From a bacterium (lineage in GTDB: Bacteria > Bacteroidota > Bacteroidia > NS11-12g > UBA9320): 58,864 bases of DNA. The DNA lies in contig JAAEYY010000003.1 in NCBI GenBank assembly GCA_018223105.1, positions 101,268 through 160,131 of the forward strand, written 5' to 3'. Of this stretch, positions 52,547-58,864 are shown one piece after another (the stretch's first letter is position 1; each line of letters starts with the position of its first letter). The position numbers and the translations under genes are program-made. Below the pieces are notes generated by a model. The model was not told where the DNA came from and did no database searches. It saw only the letters and a program-made list of their open reading frames with translations.

Positions 52547-53587
52547 TCAATATGTGACAAAATTCAGATTGGATGTCCAGGGGCTTGTTGCCAAAGCGGC
52601 AATGGTTCGCGGATCGAAGGCTTTATCTTCTATTCGAGTGTAATGACGGCAGCCCACAATACCATAAGCATTGGTGAGGTTTGTAAACTCGGGTTTCTTT
52701 TGTACAATGCCAATAGAGGGCTCGTTTACATTGATATAGGTATAGACATCTTCCGAAATCCCAATTAGGCTTACGTCAAAATTTAACATTCTCCGTTTCA
52801 CATTCAAGTTAGAATCCAAGTTGGAGGCAAAGAGATTAAAGAAGTTCTGACCTCTAATATTGTAAGAGGCATCCATAAAACCATTGAGGGATTGAGTTTC
52901 CTTTCCTTCAAATAGCTCCCATTTAATATTTACAGTATCTCTGTCGTTCGTATCTGCAAGCGATATTTCTTCTACAAAGAAGTCGAATTGAAGATCATAG
53001 CTTTTAGCGTGCTTCCCTTCAGTGTATATCACATAAATTCTGTAATTAGAATCAGCCGGCACAAAGAACTTCAAAGTATTATCTGAAACAGGTGCTCTCA
53101 TATAGGCTCTTCCTAAGATGATGCTCTCACCAAAAATCACCTGTCCGTTTTTCGGGTTAAATATGGTAAGCTTAAAGCTTTGATCATCTGCGAATGTAGA
53201 GGCTGTTAATGGCGCATTTAATTGATAAAGGTAGTGTTCAGGAGTATTGAAAACTCCTTCTTCTTTTTGCAGTCCAACATCTGCTGCATTCACTTTCTTT
53301 AGGGTGTAGGTATTCTTCTCTACTCCATTTTCACTCACTGTAATTTTCACATCCAGAGTATCAAAATAAAGTGAGTCTGTAATATCTGAAAATTCGAGTG
53401 CTGCGGTTTTTTCGTCAAGATAAGCCCTTTGAATTCGAACGTAGTTCACTTCATCCGTAGGATTTATCAAAGCATAAACGATGGCAATTTCCTTCCAATC
53501 CGCCGTTACGTCAAGTTCATTTTCACATGCCGGAAATAACATGGAAATGGTCGAAATCAGAAGAAATACGTAAATCGGTTTTTGCAT
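52547..53587 (-). CDS. Lipoprotein of unknown function, DUF4249-like
   Basis: 346 residues. A lipoprotein signal ends at Cys21 (SMLFPAC). The mature protein is beta-rich with no enzyme motif: ELDVTADWKEIAIVYALINPTDEVNYVRIQ near the start and GIVGCRHYTRIEDKAFD near the end. The overall layout resembles the DUF4249-type lipoproteins paired with TonB receptors, but similarity is not strong enough for a firm family call. It lies upstream of dnaK and divergent from the coiled-coil protein gene (36 bases between starts). Confidence 0.7.
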   Translation of the reverse strand: MQKPIYVFLLISTISMLFPACENELDVTADWKEIAIVYALINPTDEVNYVRIQRAYLDEKTAALEFSDITDSLYFDTLDVKITVSENGVEKNTYTLKKVNAADVGLQKEEGVFNTPEHYLYQLNAPLTASTFADDQSFKLTIFNPKNGQVIFGESIILGRAYMRAPVSDNTLKFFVPADSNYRIYVIYTEGKHAKSYDLQFDFFVEEISLADTNDRDTVNIKWELFEGKETQSLNGFMDASYNIRGQNFFNLFASNLDSNLNVKRRMLNFDVSLIGISEDVYTYINVNEPSIGIVQKKPEFTNLTNAYGIVGCRHYTRIEDKAFDPRTIAALATSPWTSNLNFVTY

Positions 53588-53623
53588 TTTTTTCGTTTAG
53601 CTTTGCAAACTTTCATAATAATA

Positions 53624-54757
53624 ATGAGATATTTACTACACATCCTTGTTTTTACTTTGTCAAATTTGGCTATGGGCCAGAATGTCTTGACCAAATTCGA
53701 GGAAGTGGTCGCCAACGAAGACTTTTCGAACTCTAATTTTATCTTTTCTCAAAAGTTTAATGCGAATGAGCTTTTTGTAATTGAGAATGGAGCATATAGA
53801 ATGCAGAGAAGATCCGAAGACTACTACTCCATTTCTTATGCTAGAATTGATGAACCACTTGAGCAGCATTCTGTTTCAGCCAAAATTGAATTAATAAAGA
53901 ATAAAAACAAGAACGCCTCCTGCGGTATTGTTATGCATTCTCAGCTTGATGGTTCAGGTGCAATAGTGTTGGAAATGAACTGCAAACGCAGATTTAGAGT
54001 TAGGAAATTATTTAATGAGCAAGAGAAATGGCTCACGGTATCAGACGATGAGGGTTGGATCAAATCAAAACTACTCAATAAAAAAGGAGTAAATAAACTA
54101 GAGTTAAGAGCTGCCAAGGGCTATTACGACATCTATATTAATGATACCTATGTTTATACCGTCTTTGATCTACAGTTCAGCACCGGGCGTGCAGGCTTGT
54201 TTGTGAATGGAAATTCAGAATGCAGTACTTCACAGTTCACTGTGATGAGAGAAAAGAATAAGATTCAGGTTAAAGAGCCCGGAGATACAGCAAGTAGCGG
54301 CAGTGATGAGCCTTCGTTTCAAGATGTAATCTTGATTTTTAAAACAAAAATTGATCAACAACAAGAGCAAATTGCTCAACTTCAGGGAGAGCTGGATAAA
54401 TGTAAATCGATGTTAACCTACGATACGGCCCTGGTATCACAATCTGCTCAGCTTCGAAGCGAAAATGCCAGAATGACCGTGCTACTAGACTCGATTAGTA
54501 AAGAGTTGAATAAAGCAAAGAAGCGTCTGGAGTATTTAGAGTCATTTAAAGAAGATGTGGAAGCTGCAAGCAATGGAGATTTAGTATTAAATCTTACCAA
54601 TATTCTCGCGCAGCTAAAAACCGATAATAAGAATTTAGAAAAAGAGATCACCTCACTTAAAGCGAACAATGCTGAACTTAAAAGGGAAAATGAAGTACTT
54701 TTGAGAGAAGTGGAGCGATTGAGAAAACTGCAAGAATTACAAGATCCGGGAGAATGA
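53624..54757 (+). CDS. Secreted protein with lectin-like domain and C-terminal coiled coil
   Basis: About 377 residues from ATG 53624, where a signal peptide begins ([19 protein letters not shown]); the longer frame from 53582 overlaps the divergent gene's start. Residues 20-220 are beta-rich with a DUF1080/concanavalin-like pattern ([39 protein letters not shown]). Residues 240-370 form a long coiled coil ([42 protein letters not shown]). A TAGCTTTG box at 53598-53605 probably drives it. Its stop overlaps the panB ATG (ATGA), though the two proteins seem unrelated. Function is unknown. Confidence 0.8.
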   Translation: MRYLLHILVFTLSNLAMGQNVLTKFEEVVANEDFSNSNFIFSQKFNANELFVIENGAYRMQRRSEDYYSISYARIDEPLEQHSVSAKIELIKNKNKNASCGIVMHSQLDGSGAIVLEMNCKRRFRVRKLFNEQEKWLTVSDDEGWIKSKLLNKKGVNKLELRAAKGYYDIYINDTYVYTVFDLQFSTGRAGLFVNGNSECSTSQFTVMREKNKIQVKEPGDTASSGSDEPSFQDVILIFKTKIDQQQEQIAQLQGELDKCKSMLTYDTALVSQSAQLRSENARMTVLLDSISKELNKAKKRLEYLESFKEDVEAASNGDLVLNLTNILAQLKTDNKNLEKEITSLKANNAELKRENEVLLREVERLRKLQELQDPGE

Positions 54758-55572
54758 GCGTAGCAAAAAAAGACATCAAGAAAGTAACCACTCACCAACT
54801 TCAGGAGATGAAGAACAGAGGTGAGAAGATTTCCATGCTTACTGCATATGACTATTCCTATGCGCGAATAATAGATGATGCAGGAATTGACGTTATTCTT
54901 GTTGGCGACTCTGCGTCTAATGTAATGGCAGGACATATCTCGACCTTGCCGATCACCTTGGACCAGATGATTTACCACGCTCAATCTGTTGTAAGAGCAG
55001 TAGATCGAGCCTTGGTAATTGTAGATCTTCCCTTTGGTTCTTACCAGGGAAACAGCAGCGAAGCTTTGAGAAGCGCCATTCGGATCATGAAAGAATCCGG
55101 TGCTCATGCTGTAAAGATGGAAGGTGGTGAAGAAATTATTGAATCCGTAAAACGTATTCTTTCTGCGGGTATACCGGTAATGGGACATCTAGGTCTTACA
55201 CCTCAGAGTATCTATAAATTTGGAACCTATACAGTACGAGCAAAAGAAGAAGCAGAAGCTGAAAAGCTTAAAACGGATGCTAAACTTTTGGAGCAGGCAG
55301 GATGCTTTAGTATTGTGTTAGAAAAGATTCCCGCAAAATTAGGAGAGGATGTTTCTAAATCATTAGAAATCCCTACCATTGGAATTGGAGCGGGAAATGG
55401 TGTTGACGGACAGGTATTGGTATTGCATGATATGCTCGGTATTACCAAAGAATTTCATCCTAGATTCTTAAGAAGATATTTAGATCTTTATTCCGAGATT
55501 AAAAATGCAGTTGGGAGTTACATTGATGATGTAAAAAGTAAAGATTTCCCCAATGATTCGGAACAATATTAA
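54754..55572 (+). CDS. panB: 3-methyl-2-oxobutanoate hydroxymethyltransferase (ketopantoate synthase)
   Basis: 272 residues, normal for PanB, which adds a hydroxymethyl group from methylenetetrahydrofolate to 2-ketoisovalerate at the start of pantothenate synthesis. [30 protein letters not shown] is the N-terminal signature (metal-binding Asp in LVGDS), [11 protein letters not shown] and [13 protein letters not shown] follow, and the substrate region [20 protein letters not shown] closes the barrel. Leucine dehydrogenase at 10 kb makes related 2-keto acids but is not linked. ATG 54754 overlaps the previous stop. Confidence 0.96.
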   Translation: MSVAKKDIKKVTTHQLQEMKNRGEKISMLTAYDYSYARIIDDAGIDVILVGDSASNVMAGHISTLPITLDQMIYHAQSVVRAVDRALVIVDLPFGSYQGNSSEALRSAIRIMKESGAHAVKMEGGEEIIESVKRILSAGIPVMGHLGLTPQSIYKFGTYTVRAKEEAEAEKLKTDAKLLEQAGCFSIVLEKIPAKLGEDVSKSLEIPTIGIGAGNGVDGQVLVLHDMLGITKEFHPRFLRRYLDLYSEIKNAVGSYIDDVKSKDFPNDSEQY

Positions 55573-55575
55573 GTA

Positions 55576-56364
55576 ATGAAACAATACGTATACTCTCTGC
55601 TGGAAAAAGGCGAAACCGCTAGTAAGAACTACAACAGAGTAAGTACGTTTATCATTGCTTTAATCATTCTAAACGCCGTTGCGATGGTGTTTGAAAGCAT
55701 TCATGAAATCATGATTGTTTTCGGAGATATTCTTCATCTTTTCGATCTCATATCTGTAGCGATCTTTACTGTTGAATATGTCTTGAGGTTATATATATCA
55801 GACCTCACCCATCCTGCAAATACAAAATTCGGCTCAATTATAAGATTCATGACCTCATGGGATGGAATCATAGATTTATTGGCGATACTTCCATTCTATC
55901 TGCCGATGCTGATCAAGCTTGATCTCAGAGAATTGCGATTATTGCGTCTCTTCCGATTCTTCAGATTGTTAAAAATTCATCGATACAACACTTCAGTGAA
56001 TATCATTCTCGATGTTTTTAAAGAGAAACGCACTGAACTGGGTATTACCGGTTTGTTAGCACTTATTACCGTCACTATCGCAGCAATGTTAATGTATCAT
56101 GTTGAAGGACCGGTTCAACCTGAAGCCTTCCCTGATATTTTGTCTGCATTTTGGTGGGCTGTGGCTACCTTAACGGCGGTTGGCTACGGAGATATTTACC
56201 CCGTAACAGGTATCGGCCGATTTATTGCGGGAGTTATAGCCTTAGTTGGAATTGGTTTAGTTGCGCTTCCTACCGGACTTATCAGTGTAGGGTTCCTCGA
56301 AAAAATTAAAGAACGTAAGAAGCACAAGCACTGTCCGCATTGCGGTAAAGAACTTCCTCATTAG
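55576..56364 (+). CDS. Voltage-gated-type potassium channel with C-terminal zinc ribbon
   Basis: 262 residues. Six membrane segments: S1-S3, then an Arg-rich S4 (LRELRLLRLFRFFRLLKIHRY), and the pore between S5 and S6 with the K+ filter TLTAVGYGDIYP near residue 200 (GYG core). The C-terminus has KHCPHCGKELPH, a short CxxC pattern that suggests a small zinc ribbon of one or two Cys pairs (only one CxxC is complete). The sequence fits the ion-transport/voltage-gated K+ channel family. It follows panB by three bases. Confidence 0.92.
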   Translation: MKQYVYSLLEKGETASKNYNRVSTFIIALIILNAVAMVFESIHEIMIVFGDILHLFDLISVAIFTVEYVLRLYISDLTHPANTKFGSIIRFMTSWDGIIDLLAILPFYLPMLIKLDLRELRLLRLFRFFRLLKIHRYNTSVNIILDVFKEKRTELGITGLLALITVTIAAMLMYHVEGPVQPEAFPDILSAFWWAVATLTAVGYGDIYPVTGIGRFIAGVIALVGIGLVALPTGLISVGFLEKIKERKKHKHCPHCGKELPH

Positions 56365-56402
56365 TCTCCCGTAAGATCGCTTTTAATTTGATTATTTAGT
56401 TG

Positions 56403-56410
56403 TAGGTTTG
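56403..56410 (+). promoter_or_regulatory. Putative -7 element (TAGGTTTG) of the saccharopine dehydrogenase gene
   Basis: TAGGTTTG is a perfect TANNTTTG box ending seven bases before the ATG at 56418, so the transcript should start within a few bases of the start codon. A TTTG at 56387-56390 is too close (12 bases) to be the -33 partner. Confidence 0.5.
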
Positions 56411-56417
56411 AATACCG

Positions 56418-57755
56418 ATGAAGAAAGTGATCGTTTTTGGTGCGGGATTATCTGCTACCTACCTCATACATTATTTAGAACAAAATGCTTCAGCACTGGA
56501 GATAGAACTTCATGTGGTAGACCTTAACGAAGATCTGCTTAATGAAAAGTGCAGTAGCGATAAAACCATGAAGCATGTACAGTCGATAAAAAATGTTGAG
56601 TTTGTGCAAGACTTGGTAAAAGGCGCGGCCTTGGTAGTAAGTCTATTGCCTGCATCATTACACCTTCAGATTGCTCAAATCTGTTTAAAAACCGGAGTTC
56701 ATTTGGCTACTGCCTCTTATTTATCCGAGGAAATGAAAGCATTGAACTTACAGGTTGAAGAAGAAAACTTAATATTTCTGAATGAATGCGGTCTTGATCC
56801 CGGCATCGATCATATGTCGGCTATGAAGCTGTTAAACGAGATTAGAGCGGAAGGCGGTAAAATATTGGAATTCGAGAGCTTTACAGGCGGTTTGGTAGCA
56901 CCGGATTGCGAAGACAATCCATGGAGGTATAAATTCACCTGGAACCCGAGAAATGTGGTCTTAGCTGCACAAGGAGGTGCTGTGAGGTTTATTCATAATG
57001 GAAACTATAAATACATTCCATATCATAGAGTATTTAGAAGGACTGAAATTGTTGAAATTGAGGGTTATGGTAAGTTCGAGGGATATGCCAATAGAGATTC
57101 ACTTAAATATCGCGAGACCTACGGACTCGAAGATGTACAAACCATGTATAGAGGAACATTCCGAAGACCGGGATTCTCGCGGGCTTGGAATTGCTTTGTT
57201 ATGTTGGGCGCAACAGACGACAGCTATGAAATGGAGCAGAGTGAGATCATGAGTTACCGCGATTTTATTAACTCCTTCCTGCCCTACCATCCTTCGGACA
57301 GTGTGGAATTAAAGCTGAGACAATATCTCAATATTTTTCAGGATGATGTAGACCTCTGGGAAAAACTGGAATATTTCGACATTTTCAGCCATAAAAAAAT
57401 AGGGCTCAAAAATGCGAGTCCGGCGCAAATACTTCAGAAAATCCTGCAAGAGAAATGGAGCCTATCAGATGATGATCGGGATATGATTGTGATGTGGCAT
57501 AAGGTTGTTTATGAGCTCAAGGGAGAAAAGAAGTGCAAAGAAAGTAGTTTGGTTACCGAAGGTAAAGATCGCAGCGAAACTGCGATGGCAAGAACTGTAG
57601 GAACTCCTCTGGGTATAGCTTGTAAACTCATTCTTCAAGGAAAGATTGATCAAAGAGGCTGTATTTTGCCTATAACTGAAGATTTTTACCAACCTATTTT
57701 GGCTGAGTTGGAATCCTGGGATATAAACTTCAAGGAAAAGGAGTTATCTATCTAA
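56418..57755 (+). CDS. Saccharopine dehydrogenase (LYS9-like)
   Basis: 445 residues. The N-terminal Rossmann fold begins KVIVFGAGLSATYLIHYL (GxGxxA variant, Gly8 and Gly10), and LVVSLLPASLHLQIAQICL follows. The middle has NECGLDPGIDHMSAMKLL and SFTGGLVAPDCEDNPWRYKF, the saccharopine-reductase/dehydrogenase C-terminal domain signatures, and RTVGTPLGIACKLIL near the end. It probably splits saccharopine to lysine or alpha-aminoadipate semialdehyde plus glutamate in lysine breakdown. Other members reduce homospermidine or similar imines, so substrate needs caution. Confidence 0.93.
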   Translation: MKKVIVFGAGLSATYLIHYLEQNASALEIELHVVDLNEDLLNEKCSSDKTMKHVQSIKNVEFVQDLVKGAALVVSLLPASLHLQIAQICLKTGVHLATASYLSEEMKALNLQVEEENLIFLNECGLDPGIDHMSAMKLLNEIRAEGGKILEFESFTGGLVAPDCEDNPWRYKFTWNPRNVVLAAQGGAVRFIHNGNYKYIPYHRVFRRTEIVEIEGYGKFEGYANRDSLKYRETYGLEDVQTMYRGTFRRPGFSRAWNCFVMLGATDDSYEMEQSEIMSYRDFINSFLPYHPSDSVELKLRQYLNIFQDDVDLWEKLEYFDIFSHKKIGLKNASPAQILQKILQEKWSLSDDDRDMIVMWHKVVYELKGEKKCKESSLVTEGKDRSETAMARTVGTPLGIACKLILQGKIDQRGCILPITEDFYQPILAELESWDINFKEKELSI

Positions 57756-58623
57756 TTGACACTGTATCTGTAAGATAAGTATAGGCTCCAAAAATACCGA
57801 GACCATTTTTTATATTACCTGCATCATAGGAAGCCGAAGACAGCGGTCCTCCATACACGTGATTATTTTCGGTAATCTCTACAATATAATTAAAATAGGA
57901 AGCAGAGAGCGAGCTTATTTGCAACACTACTTTTTCGGGGAAAAAGCCGGGCTCAGTACCTGCAGTTCTTTTAATATTAATCGAAATTTCCCGACTTGAA
58001 TTACTAAAAACTTTATCACTAAAAAGAGCAAATCTATTGTTGCTGTTAAAGGAATAAATATTGGTAAGAAATACTTTGTCATTTGAGCTGAAACCAACCG
58101 GCCTTTCCTCTAAAGTAGTATCAGTTCCATTTACCTTTTTACCGATTAAAAATGCTTGAATGAGATAGTTTTGCTCATTTGGCAGATCCTTAATGTTAAA
58201 ATTGACCTGATATCGATCTCCCAGCGGAATAAAAGATGTAATTTCAAATTCCGGCGCTTCTCCGGGAACGATATCTTCAGCTACAGTAAGAGGGTAGTCA
58301 TCAATATCAAAAAAAGCCTCATAATGCTTACCGTATTTCGGAACAATAGTGGTGTACAAAAATCCACTATCTATAGCTGTCATTTTATCAAATACCACCG
58401 CACTATCTTCCAAAATAATGATTCTACCGGAGTAGATACCCGACCTCAACTGAGGTTCATCTAATATCTGAACACTTTCAGAGAGGTAAAAGGTCATGGG
58501 TTTACCCGGTGCAAACTCAGAATTTACCACAAGCTTGGGGTCAAACTCGGGCAGATCAATATTGAGTTGTCTTTCACAAGCAATAAGACCTAAAAGCATC
58601 GCTATGTAAAAAAGGTACTTCAA
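57748..58623 (-). CDS. DUF4249 lipoprotein, partner of a TonB-dependent receptor
   Basis: 291 residues. A lipoprotein signal ends at Cys16 (MLLGLIAC), then RQLNIDLPEFDPKLVVNSEFAPGKPM, the N-terminal signature of DUF4249, and a beta-rich body ending YDAGNIKNGLGIFGAYTYLTDT. DUF4249 genes regularly follow outer-membrane TonB receptors in Bacteroidota, and here the start (TTG 58623) overlaps the receptor's stop by four bases. It probably helps the receptor bind or receive its substrate at the cell surface. The ligand is unknown. Confidence 0.9.
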   Translation of the reverse strand: MKYLFYIAMLLGLIACERQLNIDLPEFDPKLVVNSEFAPGKPMTFYLSESVQILDEPQLRSGIYSGRIIILEDSAVVFDKMTAIDSGFLYTTIVPKYGKHYEAFFDIDDYPLTVAEDIVPGEAPEFEITSFIPLGDRYQVNFNIKDLPNEQNYLIQAFLIGKKVNGTDTTLEERPVGFSSNDKVFLTNIYSFNSNNRFALFSDKVFSNSSREISINIKRTAGTEPGFFPEKVVLQISSLSASYFNYIVEITENNHVYGGPLSSASYDAGNIKNGLGIFGAYTYLTDTVSIR

Positions 58624-58864
58624 AATTCTATACGGTATTTCAACATAGGCATCAATGGCAAGTATGAACGAAGTTTAAGAACCGGTTCCGCCACCTCATT
58701 TAAGCCTATATACACCATAAATGGGTTCAATTGATTGTAAATATTGTATACTCCCACTACAAATGTGGTATTTACTTTTTCTCTTTGTTTTTTCTTCTCG
58801 TAAGAGATGTCTAAATGATGTGTTGCCGGCAGCCTAAAGTTATTAATTTCATCAAACTCCTCAA
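58620..58864 (-). CDS. TonB-dependent receptor, C-terminal end only
   Basis: The minus strand from the right edge carries 80 codons ending at TGA (58622-58620). They show the end of an outer-membrane beta-barrel: RLPATHHLDISYEKKKQ, TTFVVGVYNIYNQLNPF and the final strand MLKYRIEF ending in an aromatic residue, as BAM substrates do. NIYNQLNP is typical of TonB-dependent receptors. The plug and most of the barrel are outside the window. It is in an operon with the DUF4249 gene. Confidence 0.85.
   Translation of the reverse strand, partial: EEFDEINNFRLPATHHLDISYEKKKQREKVNTTFVVGVYNIYNQLNPFMVYIGLNEVAEPVLKLRSYLPLMPMLKYRIEF

Noticed and set aside
58620..58864. SusC/SusD polysaccharide locus
   Set aside because: The lipoprotein beside the receptor end is DUF4249, with no SusD features, and no glycoside hydrolase is nearby.

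Overview
The window is a chromosomal segment of a Bacteroidota bacterium, most likely a Flavobacteriales relative. The evidence is three proteins with type IX secretion (T9SS) C-terminal sorting domains, a TonB-dependent receptor next to a DUF4249 lipoprotein, promoters of the Bacteroidota type (TTTG or TTG, about 19 bases, TANNTTTG), moderately AT-rich sequence, few Shine-Dalgarno-like sites, and phylum-typical families (DUF3276, DUF4199, DUF4159, DUF1573, UMF1, split NAD(P) transhydrogenase). No insertion sequence, prophage, CRISPR array or rRNA operon was seen. Coding density is high and no stretch over 300 bases lacks a gene.

Layout. 1-3.8 kb: a truncated secreted PKD-domain protein and ffh (SRP54). 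3.9-10 kb: a TPR lipoprotein facing a long minus-strand run (MsbA-like ABC exporter, DUF3276, DUF4199, SRPBCC, PlsC, GatC, LolD-like ATPase, PduO-type adenosyltransferase) with many start/stop overlaps. 10-18 kb, plus strand: leucine dehydrogenase, a methyltransferase-like and a GT-C-like gene, nusB (broken by two in-frame stops near its 5' end), DUF1573 lipoprotein, YajC, CoaE, a phosphoribosyltransferase, a small lipoprotein and an esterase. 18-25 kb: a T9SS protein and FAD oxidoreductase on the minus strand, then split transketolase with a von Willebrand A gene between its halves, a lipid kinase and a SUI1-type factor. 25-33 kb: PEP carboxykinase (plus), then GT39-like protein, UMF1 transporter and the tRNA-Leu, tig, clpP, clpX proteostasis cluster (minus). 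33-40 kb: T9SS BNR-repeat protein, holA, an orphan HsdR-N nuclease domain, NhaD antiporter, GT2, TPR protein and queuosine-precursor transporter. 40-47 kb: an AraC-type response regulator and multi-PAS histidine kinase, DUF4159, T9SS PKD protein and rsmE. 47-53 kb: pntB-pntAB-pntAA and dnaK. 53-59 kb: a lipoprotein, a secreted coiled-coil protein, panB, a voltage-gated-type K+ channel, saccharopine dehydrogenase, DUF4249 and the end of a TonB receptor.

How the genes fit together. Most are housekeeping: protein targeting and folding (ffh, yajC, tig, dnaK, clpPX), translation (gatC, nusB, rsmE, SUI1, tRNA-Leu), cofactors (coaE, panB), carbon and redox metabolism (pckA, transketolase, leucine and saccharopine dehydrogenases, PntAB) and an envelope secretome. 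I found no obvious new defence or mobile system. The signals most worth checking are regulatory or structural: a sigma-54-like site and inverted repeat before dnaK, two mutually exclusive hairpins between tRNA-Leu and tig, the interrupted nusB, predicted leaderless transcripts, and convergent gene pairs sharing one TTAA as both stop codons.
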